Part shown: positions 26,171-35,899 of the stretch, in pieces
Layout of the letters: each line of letters opens with the position of its first letter
Numbering within the stretch: the stretch's first letter is position 1
Assembly: GCA_965229725.1 (NCBI GenBank)
Contig: OZ245923.1
Coordinates: 496,001-560,000 of the forward strand
Length of the DNA: 64,000 nucleotides
Origin: Aquirickettsia sp965229725
Lineage (GTDB): Bacteria > Pseudomonadota > Alphaproteobacteria > Rickettsiales > Midichloriaceae
Direction: 5' to 3'
Made by a program: the position numbers and the translations under genes
The notes under the pieces: generated by a model
What the model was told of the DNA's origin: nothing
The model's input: only the letters and a program-made list of their open reading frames with translations
Database searches by the model: none

Positions 26171-26458
26171 ATGAATTTCCAACCATTACACGATAGAGTT
26201 CTAGTTGAGAGGCTAGAAGAAGAAAACAAAACAAAAAGTGGCATTATTATACCTGACACTGCAAAAGAAAAGCCAATGGAGGGTAAGGTAGTGGCAATTG
26301 GGTCTGGTATTAAAGATGATAAAGGTAACGTCTCACCACTGGATGTTAAAGTGGGGAATAAAATTTTATTTGCTAAATGGGGTGGTACAGAAGTGAAGCT
26401 TGATGGTAAAGAATACCTTATCATGAAAGAATCAGATATCTTAGGAATAATTCAATAA
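26171..26458 (+). CDS. groES: Co-chaperonin GroES
   Basis: The 95-residue protein has GroES length and motifs: NFQPLHDRVLVERLEEE at the N terminus, the mobile loop KTKSGIIIPDTAKEKP near residues 19-34, and GKVVAIGSG near 38. The C-terminal segment is EYLIMKESDILGII. It caps GroEL during folding. A good TGAGG ribosome site lies before the ATG. groEL follows after 20 bases with its own AGGAG site. Confidence 0.98.
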   Translation: MNFQPLHDRVLVERLEEENKTKSGIIIPDTAKEKPMEGKVVAIGSGIKDDKGNVSPLDVKVGNKILFAKWGGTEVKLDGKEYLIMKESDILGIIQ

Positions 26459-26478
26459 TAAATTAATAGGAGTTTAAA

Positions 26479-28137
26479 ATGACAGCAAAAACAATTGATA
26501 AAGGGATAGCAGCTAGAGATAAGCTACTAAAAGGTATAAAGATAGTTGCAGATACAGTGGGTGTAACATTAGGACCAAGAGGAAGAAATGTAGTTATTGA
26601 AAAATCTTTTGGTGCTCCAAAAATCACTAAAGACGGAGTTTCAGTTGCAAAGGAGATTGAACTAGAGGATAAAGTTGAAAATCTAGGAGCACAAATCTTA
26701 AAAGAAGCTGCAAACAAAACTAATGATAGGGCAGGTGATGGAACAACAACAACTATCGTTCTTGCAGAAGCTATTGCCAGAGAAGGTGTAAAAGCTGTTA
26801 CTGCAGGGATGAATCCAATGGATTTGAAAAGGGGAATTGAGGCTGCAAGTGAAAAAATTCTTGAAGAAATTAAAAAAGCTTCCAAGAATATTTCTTCATC
26901 AGAGGAAATTTCTCAAGTTGCAACTATTTCTGCAAATGGTGATGCAGACATAGGAGAAAAGATTGCCAAAGCTTTTGAAAAAGTTGGTAAAGATGGCGTT
27001 ATAACAGTTGAAGAAGCTAATAAGAGTGATGTTTTTGAAGTGGATGTAGTAGAAGGTATGAATTTTGATAGAGGGTATATTTCTCCATACTTTGTTACCA
27101 ACTCAGAAAAAATGACTTGCGAATTAGAAGATGCACATATCTTAGTATTTGAAAAGAAAATCAGCAATTTACAACAAATGTTAAAACTTTTAGAAGAGGT
27201 TGTACAATCTTCAAAGCCACTTTTGATTATAGCAGAAGACATTGAAGGCGAAGCTCTGGCTACGTTGATAGTAAATAAATTAAGAGGTGGCTTAAAGGTT
27301 GCTGCAGTTAAAGCTCCAGGATTTGGAGATAGAAGAAAATCTATGCTAGAAGATATAGCCGCTTTAACAGGAGCTCAATTAATTAGTGAGGATCTTGGAC
27401 ATAAGCTAGAAAACGTTACTTTAGATGACCTTGGGAGTGCTAAGAAAGTATTTATATCAAAAGATGATACCACAATTGTGAATGGTGCTGGCAGCAAATC
27501 AGAAATCAAAGCTCGTTGCGATCAATTAAAGGCGCAAATTGCTGAAGCCACATCTGATTATGACAAGGAGAAATTAGAAGAAAGGCTGGCAAAATTGGCT
27601 GGTGGTGTTGCTGTGTTAAAAGTAGGTGGAATCACAGAAGTTGAAGTTAAGGAAAAGAAAGACAGAGTTGAAGACGCTTATCACGCAACTAAAGCAGCAA
27701 TTGCAGAAGGTATTGTACCTGGTGGCGGATGTACCCTTTTATATGCTTCAAAAGCATTAAGTGGAATGAAAGGTAAAAATGCAGATGAAACAGTAGGGAT
27801 TGAGATTGTGAAAAAAGCTTTGTCAGCTCCGATTCGCAAAATACTCGAAAATGCTGGTCTGGAAAGCGCTTTGATTGTTGAAAAACTTTTAGAACAAAGT
27901 AAATCTACTATGACATATGATGCTCAAAATCATGAAGTTGTTGATGCATTTAAAAAGGGCATAGTTGATCCTACTAAAGTTGTTAGAAACGCACTTCAAA
28001 GTTCTGCATCGGTTGCGTCATTATTAGTGACAACTGAAGCAACCGTTTGTGATACTCCAAGTAAAAAAGATGACTCAATGGCAGGCGGTGGAATGCCAAT
28101 GGGTGGTATGGGAGGAATGGGTGGTATGGGAATGTAA
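26479..28137 (+). CDS. groEL: Chaperonin GroEL
   Basis: The 552-residue protein is a full-length GroEL. It has the VGVTLGPRGRNVVIEKSFG nucleotide-binding loop near residues 27-45, the DGTTT motif at about 86-90, KAPGFGDRRK near 277, and a C-terminal GGM repeat tail (GGMGGMGGMGM). It forms the double-ring folding chamber and is strongly expressed in intracellular bacteria. The gene is followed by a strong rho-independent terminator. Confidence 0.99.
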   Translation: MTAKTIDKGIAARDKLLKGIKIVADTVGVTLGPRGRNVVIEKSFGAPKITKDGVSVAKEIELEDKVENLGAQILKEAANKTNDRAGDGTTTTIVLAEAIAREGVKAVTAGMNPMDLKRGIEAASEKILEEIKKASKNISSSEEISQVATISANGDADIGEKIAKAFEKVGKDGVITVEEANKSDVFEVDVVEGMNFDRGYISPYFVTNSEKMTCELEDAHILVFEKKISNLQQMLKLLEEVVQSSKPLLIIAEDIEGEALATLIVNKLRGGLKVAAVKAPGFGDRRKSMLEDIAALTGAQLISEDLGHKLENVTLDDLGSAKKVFISKDDTTIVNGAGSKSEIKARCDQLKAQIAEATSDYDKEKLEERLAKLAGGVAVLKVGGITEVEVKEKKDRVEDAYHATKAAIAEGIVPGGGCTLLYASKALSGMKGKNADETVGIEIVKKALSAPIRKILENAGLESALIVEKLLEQSKSTMTYDAQNHEVVDAFKKGIVDPTKVVRNALQSSASVASLLVTTEATVCDTPSKKDDSMAGGGMPMGGMGGMGGMGM

Positions 28138-28162
28138 TAATTTCATACCCTCTATCCACTCT

Positions 28163-28195
28163 AAAGCTTCAAGAGCGCTCTTGAAGCTTTTTTTA
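28163..28195 (+). terminator. Rho-independent terminator of groES-groEL
   Basis: A perfect 28-base palindrome (28163-28190, arms AAAGCTTCAAGAGC and its complement) runs into a T tract ending at 28195. The same stem sequence, AAGCTTCAA, is used again in the terminator at 29537. Confidence 0.92.
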
Positions 28196-28258
28196 TTGTA
28201 CAAAGCTCCTCTTATCCACTTTTGTTTAACAATGCCAAAATACAACTATTGATTACAC

Positions 28259-28289
28259 TTGACTTAGGTGTAAATATTTTTACTATACA
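28259..28289 (+). promoter_or_regulatory. Candidate sigma-70-type promoter upstream of the broken gene
   Basis: TTGACT at 28259-28264 is followed by TACTAT (28281-28286, spacing 16) and the overlapping TATACA (28284-28289, spacing 19). The broken gene's ATG is about 30 bases further on. Confidence 0.4.
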
Positions 28290-28318
28290 CTATCTTTATA
28301 ATTAGTGTGTGTATAAGT

Positions 28319-29530
28319 ATGACAAAAAAACCAGTATTTTTAGTTGAGGGATTAAATCATCAGACAGGGCTAGGTACAGATAAAACTTGTGAATATTTAA
28401 AGTCTTTGTCTCTTAGAGATTTTAGCAAATATTAAGATAGTGGTAAAGTATCTGCAATAGCTCACTACAATGGATTATTAAAATTTGATCCAATCGAGGG
28501 ATATAATAATCCAAATGTTATCTATAATTTTATAACTGGTTTAAAAGGTGGTAAAACACATAAGGCTATGATTTTTGAGTTAATAGTAATGAGGGCTGCT
28601 AAGGAATTTGTAGTTCAAATTTTCCCCCCTGCAACTCTTAATTCACAAGAGGAAATACTGCAATCAATCAAGGACATATATGCAATTGATATGCCTATAA
28701 ATGATATAAGCCTTAATTTTATACCTCAAATTGCAAAGGCTTTTGTAAAATTAAAAAATGCTGGTCATTTTAAAGATACTTATTACCCAAATTCTGTTTA
28801 TAAAGGAGCGACTTATTCACTTAAGAAAGCAGTTCAGTATATAGAAAAACATTATCACATTCCTGATATTACACGTGGTATGGAGTTTATCGTTAATCTT
28901 GACCAATATATAGGGAGGGAAATTACTCCAAGATTAATTAAAATTTGCAATGAAAACAGCAAGGCCAATTTGCAAGATATAGTGGCTGAAAATCCAGATA
29001 TGGATGAAATTTATGCCTATATAGGTGCTCACCATCTAAATATATTTCATGACGATTTAGCTATTAAATCTAACAGCGGTCATAAGAAACATAACCCAAT
29101 TCACTTAGAAGTTACTATAGGGCATAAACTCATAAAGCTACATTTATTCCCTGACTCTCATCTTAATTCACATGCTTACCGAAGTTTTAAGGCTTATGCA
29201 GGCAAGCATGCTATTAAAACCCCAAAGCTAAATAAACTTAAAGCAATAGTCACAAAGCTTGGGTGTGAAGCGACGCATAAAGCACTTTCTAAATACTATT
29301 TTAGTGATGAAGAGCTTGGTTTTCTAATTTGTGCCACTGTAAAAAATTATTCAAATTATACAGAGAAATAATGTGACTCAGTATTAGATGAAATAAAAAA
29401 TGATCCTCCTTCATTTGTTTTGTGCTCTGCACCAAAAGAAGAAGTGAATCCTGATTATTGGTGGTATCAAGATTTTACAGCAAGAGAAATTTGTTCATCA
29501 GAAACTGTGCAGCAACATGACGAACTATAA
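28319..29530 (+). pseudogene. Unrecognised gene interrupted by two in-frame TAA stops
   Basis: A single frame of 404 codons (403 codons plus the terminal TAA) starts with ATG at 28319 and would end at the TAA at 29528-29530. TAA codons at 28433-28435 (codon 39) and 29369-29371 interrupt it. The sequence on both sides of each stop keeps coding character: MTKKPVFLVEGLNHQTGLGT at the start, IFELIVMRAAKEFVVQIFPP in the middle and PDYWWYQDFTARE near the end. The largest open piece is 28568-29371. I recognise no family; there is no signal peptide and the His-rich GAHHLNIFHDDLA segment is notable. It has its own promoter-like sequence and terminator. It is either a recent pseudogene or a gene read through. 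Confidence 0.55.
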
Positions 29531-29536
29531 ACTCTG

Positions 29537-29566
29537 AAGCTTCAAGAACACTTTTGAAGCTTTTTT
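29537..29566 (+). terminator. Rho-independent terminator after the broken gene
   Basis: AAGCTTCAA (29537-29545) pairs with TTGAAGCTT (29554-29562) and is followed by T residues to 29566. The arms repeat those of the groEL terminator, suggesting duplication or a shared preferred stem. Confidence 0.8.
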
Positions 29567-29732
29567 ATTTTATAAAGCTTCTAAAACAACGTTGCATAAT
29601 ACGTAAAGATATTTTAATATAAGCACATGAAATCGATGTAATACAATTGGTTGTATTTTTAGTCTTGGTATAATAACGCAATACACTAACTAGAGTAATA
29701 TACAATCTTTTAAATCTTGAAATATAATTATA

Positions 29733-32426
29733 ATGTTAAAGTATATAGCTAGAAAAGTTTTTGGTACTAGAAGTGAAAAAATATTAAAATCACTAAAACC
29801 ATTTTTGAATAAGATTAATAAGTTAGAGAAAGAAATTAGTACTCTTTCTGATAATGAATTAAAAGCTAAAACTTTAGAATTTAAAAATAAGCTAAAAAAT
29901 GGTCAAACATTAGATGACATAATTGTTGAGGCTTTTGCTGTTGTTAGAGAAACTGCAAAAAGAGTGCTAGGTGAAAGACATTATGATGTTCAAATTCTAG
30001 GAGGTCTGGTTTTACATAAAGGGATGATTACAGAAATGAAAACAGGTGAGGGTAAAACACTTGTATCATCTTTACCTGCATATCTTAATGCTTTAGCAGG
30101 TGAGGGTGTTCATATTGTAACAGTCAATGATTATTTAGCAAAGAGAGATTCAGATTGGATGGGAATGATTTATAAATTTCATGGCCTAAGCGTGGGATGT
30201 TTAATTGGCAGTACGCCTGAAGAAGAGAGGAAAAAGGTGTATGCATGTGATATAGTATATGGCACTAACAATGAATTTGGCTTTGATTATTTAAAGGACA
30301 ATTTAAAACATAATATCAATTCATTGGTACAAAGAAAATTCAATTTCGCAATTATTGATGAAGTTGACAGCATATTAATTGATGAAGCTAGAACGCCATT
30401 GATAATATCAGGTCCATCGTTTAGCAGTCCGGATCTATATGTTAAAATAGATAATATCGCATCTTTACTGCATGAAGAGGATTTTGAGTTAGATGAAAAA
30501 AACAAGACAGTCCTTTTTACTGATAAAGGTAATGAGCGAATTGAACAATTAATAAAGGATTTGGGGCTGATCAAAAAGGATAGCAGTCTTTATGATATAG
30601 AGAATATGAGTATCGTACACCATCTAAATCAAGCAATTAAAGCGCATAAAATATTTAAATTGGATGCAGATTACATCATAAAAGATGGAAAAATATTAAT
30701 AATAGATGAGTTTACTGGCAGAATTATGGATGGTAGAAGATATTCTGAAGGGTTGCATCAAGCAATTGAGGCAAAGGAAAAAGTTTCGATACAAGATGAA
30801 AATCAAACCTTGGCTTCTATTACATTTCAAAATTATTTCAGAATGTATCCAAAGCTTGCCGGTATGACTGGAACAGCGATGACAGAGGCACAAGAATTCA
30901 TAAGTATATATAATCTTGAAGTTGTGCAAATACCAACAAACATACTAATTGCAAGGGTTGATGAGCATGATGTAATTTACAAAACTGGAGCTGCAAAGAA
31001 TAATGCAATAATTGAGGAGGTTAAAGAAGCGCATAATAAAATGCAACCAATATTAATAGGTACTATTAGTATTGAGAAATCTGAGTTGCTGTCTAATCTT
31101 TTAAAGAAAAATGGAATTAAGCATAGCGTGCTTAATGCAAAATTCCATGAAAAAGAAGCGGATATTATCGCACAAGCAGGAAGGCTTGGCTCAGTTACAA
31201 TTGCAACAAATATGGCAGGGCGTGGTACGGATATAAAATTAGGCGGTAATGAAGAGGTAATAATAAGGGATAAATCTGAGAGAAAAACTATATCTGATTC
31301 AGAGATTGAATCAATTAAACAGCAAATACAAAAAGATCGAAAAAAGGTTTTGGAGATAGGGGGATTATTTGTAATTGGTACTGAAAGGCATGAATCTAGG
31401 AGGATTGATAATCAGTTGCGAGGTAGATCAGGAAGACAAGGAGATGCAGGAAGGACAAAGTTTTTCTTATCACTTGAAGATGATTTGATGAGAATATTTG
31501 GTTCAGTAAAAATAGGTAATTTTCTAGGTAAATTAGGGCTGAAAGATGATGAAGCAATTGAGCATCCTTGGATCAATAAGTCATTAGAAAAAGCTCAACA
31601 AAAAGTTGAATCAAGAAATTATGAAATTAGGAAAAACCTTCTTAAGTTTGATGATGTAATGAATGAACAAAGAAAAGTTGTTTATGAGCAAAGGATCAAC
31701 ATCATGAAAGAGAAAAAATTTGATGACATTGTGAATGAGAAGGTTCAGGTATTAAATAAATATTTGGTAAATAAGTTTATTCTAGATAAATCATACGAGG
31801 AAGAGTGGCAGAAAAAAGAAATCATGCATGAGGTTCACAGAATTTATGGAGTTGATTTTGAAATCAAAGAAGGGGTAAAAAAAGCAGATGTATTAAAAGA
31901 TTTAAATGATTTAACCGTTGAAATTTTTGAAAATAAAAAGAAGGAATTTGGTGAAGAAGTATTCAATGAAGCCTTAAAAAGGATTTTTCTTGTAACATTG
32001 GATCAACTTTGGAAAGAGCATCTTCATGCTTTAGATAGATTAAAAGCGGGTATTAACTTAAGGGCATATGGACAAAAAGATCCATTAAATGAATATAAAT
32101 TTGAAGCCTTTAAATTATTTGAGGACATGTTTTTGGAGCTTGATGAAAATATAATTTGTACTTGTGCAAAAATACAAATATCACATGAGTTATCTGATCT
32201 GGAAGATTTAGATTCAACCAAAAACACCTTTGAAACTAAAAAAGAATTTAACTCTTTAACAGATAATCAAAAATCATCTGTTGGTAATAAAGTAATTCCT
32301 ATTATTAATAATCATAGGGAGCTGGATCCTAAAAATCCAAATACATGGGGTAAAGTTGCTAGAAATGAACTTTGTCCTTGTGGTTCTAATAAAAAATACA
32401 AGCATTGTCACGGAGTGATAATGTAG
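29733..32426 (+). CDS. secA: Preprotein translocase ATPase SecA
   Basis: The 897-residue protein is a full SecA. Walker A (KTGEGKT) lies near residue 102, the DEVDSILIDEARTPLIISG segment near 209-227, EFTGRIMDGRRYSEGLHQA near 326, and helicase motifs TNMAGRGTDIKLGG and LRGRSGRQGDAGRTKFFLS follow. The last 20 residues carry the zinc-binding SEC-C tail CPCGSNKKYKHC, which binds SecB and lipids. It drives export through SecYEG. It appears monocistronic. Confidence 0.98.
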   Translation: MLKYIARKVFGTRSEKILKSLKPFLNKINKLEKEISTLSDNELKAKTLEFKNKLKNGQTLDDIIVEAFAVVRETAKRVLGERHYDVQILGGLVLHKGMITEMKTGEGKTLVSSLPAYLNALAGEGVHIVTVNDYLAKRDSDWMGMIYKFHGLSVGCLIGSTPEEERKKVYACDIVYGTNNEFGFDYLKDNLKHNINSLVQRKFNFAIIDEVDSILIDEARTPLIISGPSFSSPDLYVKIDNIASLLHEEDFELDEKNKTVLFTDKGNERIEQLIKDLGLIKKDSSLYDIENMSIVHHLNQAIKAHKIFKLDADYIIKDGKILIIDEFTGRIMDGRRYSEGLHQAIEAKEKVSIQDENQTLASITFQNYFRMYPKLAGMTGTAMTEAQEFISIYNLEVVQIPTNILIARVDEHDVIYKTGAAKNNAIIEEVKEAHNKMQPILIGTISIEKSELLSNLLKKNGIKHSVLNAKFHEKEADIIAQAGRLGSVTIATNMAGRGTDIKLGGNEEVIIRDKSERKTISDSEIESIKQQIQKDRKKVLEIGGLFVIGTERHESRRIDNQLRGRSGRQGDAGRTKFFLSLEDDLMRIFGSVKIGNFLGKLGLKDDEAIEHPWINKSLEKAQQKVESRNYEIRKNLLKFDDVMNEQRKVVYEQRINIMKEKKFDDIVNEKVQVLNKYLVNKFILDKSYEEEWQKKEIMHEVHRIYGVDFEIKEGVKKADVLKDLNDLTVEIFENKKKEFGEEVFNEALKRIFLVTLDQLWKEHLHALDRLKAGINLRAYGQKDPLNEYKFEAFKLFEDMFLELDENIICTCAKIQISHELSDLEDLDSTKNTFETKKEFNSLTDNQKSSVGNKVIPIINNHRELDPKNPNTWGKVARNELCPCGSNKKYKHCHGVIM

Positions 32427-32437
32427 TTTTTAAATGT

Positions 32438-32653
32438 CTAACAAAAAAAGCTCGTATATTCACATATAAGCTTAGTCATTGATGAAAAAAATATATCATT
32501 TAAAGATTCTGTATTTTCAGTACATGAATTATCTGCAATCGTTTCTTCAGCAAGATTTACTGTTACACTTGATACATCGTCAATCTTGCTTTGCAACAAA
32601 TTATCAGTAACTTCACAATTTCCAAATATATTTTTTGTAATAATTTCCTTCAT
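32438..32653 (-). CDS. Small hypothetical protein
   Basis: A 71-residue frame lies alone between secA and the emrA-like gene, so it is not the shadow of another gene. It starts MKEIITKNIFGNCEVTDNLL and is rich in Ser, Thr and acidic residues. I see no motif, signal peptide or strong ribosome site, and no family is recognised. It may be a real small gene or a chance frame. Confidence 0.3.
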   Translation of the reverse strand: MKEIITKNIFGNCEVTDNLLQSKIDDVSSVTVNLAEETIADNSCTENTESLNDIFFSSMTKLICEYTSFFC

Positions 32654-32750
32654 TTATAATACTCAATTAATTATTAAAGGAAAAATCACAACATATTTTG
32701 AATTATTAACCAAAAAATTTTGCTTTATGTAACTTAATTAGTTAGGTTTA

Positions 32751-33815
32751 ATGAATGATTATGTAGTGGGCAAATTGATGATTATAAAAATAAAGTCAAA
32801 AAAATCTAATATTAATAAAAAGATAATAATTTTAATTCTTACGCCAATAGCAGTATTAATTTATGGATTATATTTTTATTTTTTTAACAATGCATATATT
32901 TCTACAGATGACGCATATATTAAAATAGCAAAAGTTTCAGTAAGTGCAGAGGTGCAAGGCAAAGTAAAACAAATCAATATAAAAGATAATGCTCAAGTAA
33001 AAAAGGGAGAGGTTTTATTCAAAATTGATGATATGCCTTATAAAATTGTATTAGTAAACGCTATAGCCAATTTAGAAAAAGCTAAGGATTATATAAATAG
33101 TATGAAAGCGCTTTATGAACAAAATCTTGCTGAACTTAACAAAATTGACGAAAATATAGCATATTCTAAAACAGAATATCAGCGTTATATGGAATTGGAA
33201 AAGAAAAGTGCAACCTCAGAAAGAGCACTTAATTTAGCGCAACATAACTTAGATGCAACTATTAAACAAAGAAACATAGTGCTAAAACAAATAGAAGAGA
33301 CAAAAGCCAAGCTTGATGGGGATCCAAGCCTGCCTGCTAATCAATACTCTTATTATAATGAAGCCCTTAGTGGATTGTCGAAAGCGCAGCTTAATTTAGA
33401 GCATACAGAAATAAAAGCACCTTTTGATGGTAAGGTAGCTAATTTTGCAATGCTTCCAGGAGAATATATTAATGTTGGTGCTCCGTTATTTTATATAGTT
33501 GATTATAAAAACACATGGATAGAAGCTAATTTTAAAGAAACTGATCTTCAAAATGTAAAGATTAATCAAGCTGCATTAATAGAGGTAGATACATATCCTG
33601 GAAAGAAATTTGATGCAAAGGTGGTTAGTATTGCACCAGCAAGTGGATCAGAATTTTCTTTATTACCTCCAGAAAATAGCTCAGGAAACTGGGTAAAGGT
33701 CGTTCAACGCATAAAAGTACGCTTGGAATTGACTAATAAACCAGAAGATATACGTTTATTATCAGGTATGAGCGCATATGTTACAATTGACACAAAAAGT
33801 GTAGAAGAGAAATAG
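32751..33815 (+). CDS. emrA: EmrA/HlyD-type membrane fusion protein
   Basis: The 354-residue protein has an N-terminal transmembrane helix (about residues 25-46). A biotinyl-lipoyl-like half motif follows (YISTDDAYIKIAKVSVSAEV), then a coiled-coil hairpin near 100-200 and the second lipoyl half (LEHTEIKAPFDGKVANF near 215). This is the EmrA layout. It bridges the inner-membrane pump EmrB to an outer-membrane channel. emrB begins one base after its stop, so the two form an operon. An alternative ATG lies nine codons in. Confidence 0.9.
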   Translation: MNDYVVGKLMIIKIKSKKSNINKKIIILILTPIAVLIYGLYFYFFNNAYISTDDAYIKIAKVSVSAEVQGKVKQINIKDNAQVKKGEVLFKIDDMPYKIVLVNAIANLEKAKDYINSMKALYEQNLAELNKIDENIAYSKTEYQRYMELEKKSATSERALNLAQHNLDATIKQRNIVLKQIEETKAKLDGDPSLPANQYSYYNEALSGLSKAQLNLEHTEIKAPFDGKVANFAMLPGEYINVGAPLFYIVDYKNTWIEANFKETDLQNVKINQAALIEVDTYPGKKFDAKVVSIAPASGSEFSLLPPENSSGNWVKVVQRIKVRLELTNKPEDIRLLSGMSAYVTIDTKSVEEK

Positions 33816-33816
33816 T

Positions 33817-35325
33817 GTGGGTGACTCTTTAGTAAAAACAAGCTATAGCAAAGGTCTAGTTACCTTATTTGTAATGATCACAACGATTATGCAAGTTATG
33901 GATATGACTATAGCAAATGTTGCTCTGCCATATATGAAAGGCAGTATTTCAGCTACGCAAGATCAAATATCCTGGGTATTAACCTCATATATTATTGCAG
34001 CGGCTATTATGACACAACCAATCAGCTGGTTTGTTGAACGTTTTGGTAGAAGAAAGATTTTTCTTATTTCTATTGTTGGTTTTACACTTGCTTCGATGTT
34101 ATGTGGAATGGCTTCTTCAATTGAGGAAATAGTATTATTTCGTATTTTACAAGGGGTATTTGGTGCTGCATTAGTTCCTTTATCACAATCTACATTATTA
34201 GATATAAATCCCAAGGAAAAACATGGATCTGCTATGGCAATTTGGGGAATGGGAGTAATGGTGGGCCCAATTGTTGGTCCTGCACTAGGGGGATATTTAA
34301 CAGAGTATTATAATTGGAGATGGGTATTTTACATCAATGTTCCTTTAGGAATTATTGCATGTTTAGGAATAATATTTTTTTTACCTGATAGTAAAAGAGT
34401 AAAAAATTACTTTAACATTACTGGATTTGCATTATTAAGTATAGCTATTGCTTCATTACAGCTAATGTTGGACAGGGGGCAACAGTTAGATTGGTTTAAC
34501 TCACATGAGATAGTTATTTATTTCGGCTTAACAATTGCATCACTTTGGGTGTTCATGATCCATATAGTATATTCTAAAAAACCTTTTATAAGCACGGTTC
34601 TATTTAGGGATTTAAATTTTATGATAAGCGTTTTATTAATATTTATAGTTTCAGTAATTTTTTTGGCTACTTTAGCGTTATTACCGTCTTTTATGAGCAT
34701 GATGGGTTATCCAGTACTTGATATAGGAATATTGATTGCTCCAAGAGGTATAGGAACGTTTATATCTATGATGATCATAGGTAAGTTAATTAATAAAATA
34801 GATCTACGGTTATTGGTGTTATTAGGCCTAATATTGACTGCCATTGCACTTTACAAAATGTCTGGATTCACTACTTTTGTTCCTCAAAATAATATTATTA
34901 TTACTGGCATAATTAATGGCCTTGGTATGGGGTTTATATTTGTACCTTTAAGTACTGTTGCCTTTTCAACTTTGCCACTTAAAAATAGGGTGGAGGCTAC
35001 TTCATTTTTTAGCCTAATTCGCAATATTGGCAGTAGTATAGGTGTATCGATAGTTACATCTTTGCTGATAAGAAATACTCAAATTAATCACGCCTATTTA
35101 TCAGAATCTATCACCTCAAGTAAATTTTGGATTATGAAGCACTATTTACCTCAATTTATGCACCAAAGTGATAGTATGGTATATAATATGTTAGATAAAA
35201 ACATCACTCTACAAGCTATGACTATAGGTTATATAGATGATTTTAAAATTATGATGATATGTGTGCTATTATCAGCACCATTAATATTGTTATTAAGAAA
35301 TCCATATAAGTCTAAGGAAAAGTAG
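33817..35325 (+). CDS. emrB: EmrB-type MFS multidrug exporter (DHA2 family)
   Basis: The 502-residue protein has about 14 hydrophobic segments. It carries the DHA2 landmarks: MDMTIANVALPYMKGSISAT in helix 1, WVLTSYIIAAAI in helix 2, the loop ERFGRRKIFLISI, and motif C GMGVMVGPIVGPALGGYLTE near residue 150. It is a proton-driven drug exporter working with EmrA. The start is GTG, one base after the emrA stop. No regulator gene is adjacent. Confidence 0.92.
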   Translation: MGDSLVKTSYSKGLVTLFVMITTIMQVMDMTIANVALPYMKGSISATQDQISWVLTSYIIAAAIMTQPISWFVERFGRRKIFLISIVGFTLASMLCGMASSIEEIVLFRILQGVFGAALVPLSQSTLLDINPKEKHGSAMAIWGMGVMVGPIVGPALGGYLTEYYNWRWVFYINVPLGIIACLGIIFFLPDSKRVKNYFNITGFALLSIAIASLQLMLDRGQQLDWFNSHEIVIYFGLTIASLWVFMIHIVYSKKPFISTVLFRDLNFMISVLLIFIVSVIFLATLALLPSFMSMMGYPVLDIGILIAPRGIGTFISMMIIGKLINKIDLRLLVLLGLILTAIALYKMSGFTTFVPQNNIIITGIINGLGMGFIFVPLSTVAFSTLPLKNRVEATSFFSLIRNIGSSIGVSIVTSLLIRNTQINHAYLSESITSSKFWIMKHYLPQFMHQSDSMVYNMLDKNITLQAMTIGYIDDFKIMMICVLLSAPLILLLRNPYKSKEK

Positions 35326-35391
35326 TTAATTACTACAACAAACCTATATCATTTTCCATAATATACATTATCATACCGATTAATCCCATCC

Positions 35392-35886
35392 ATTAAGAGT
35401 AAAGTAATAACGTGCTGCTGCGTAATAAATAATCAAATAAATGATGAGCTATTAAAAAAATTTCGTAAAAGAGGAATAACTAAGTGTGATAATTTCATTA
35501 AGCAGCATAGTTTTATTGATAATTCAAAACACTATAATTGGTATTATAACCTTTATAATATTCGTGAAAAAAACGCAAACTCTACTAAACAAGCAACTCT
35601 TGTATTTTTTTATGGTAAAAAAAATGATTCTGTAAAAATTACCTATAACTATTCACAAAATGATAAAGAATGTACTTTAACTAAAGGGGTTACTTTAACT
35701 TTTTCAGGTAGCTGTGAAGACAATATAAACGCTGATTATTGGTATGTTGTAGATAATTTTAATAATTTAGATTATACAGAATATAAAAGTCAACATAACA
35801 ACTGCATGTTTGCTAAAGAAATAAAGGTTGGAAATTTTAGAGCATGCATTCAAGAGTATCTTAGTATGTTTTCACAAATATTTTAG
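35392..35886 (+). pseudogene. Coding-like frame without a standard start codon
   Basis: A frame open from 35362 to the TAG at 35884-35886 has protein-like content (for example YNWYYNLYNIREKN, KQATLVFFYGKKND, INADYWYVVDNF). It contains six cysteines but no ATG, GTG or TTG until very late. The best candidate start is the ATT at 35392, giving 164 residues. The upstream codons could be the decayed end of a signal peptide. No family is recognised. Base composition and codon pattern match neighbouring genes. It is either a 5'-truncated relic or a gene with an ATT start. It converges on lepA. Confidence 0.4.
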
Positions 35887-35899
35887 TATAATAAGGAAG

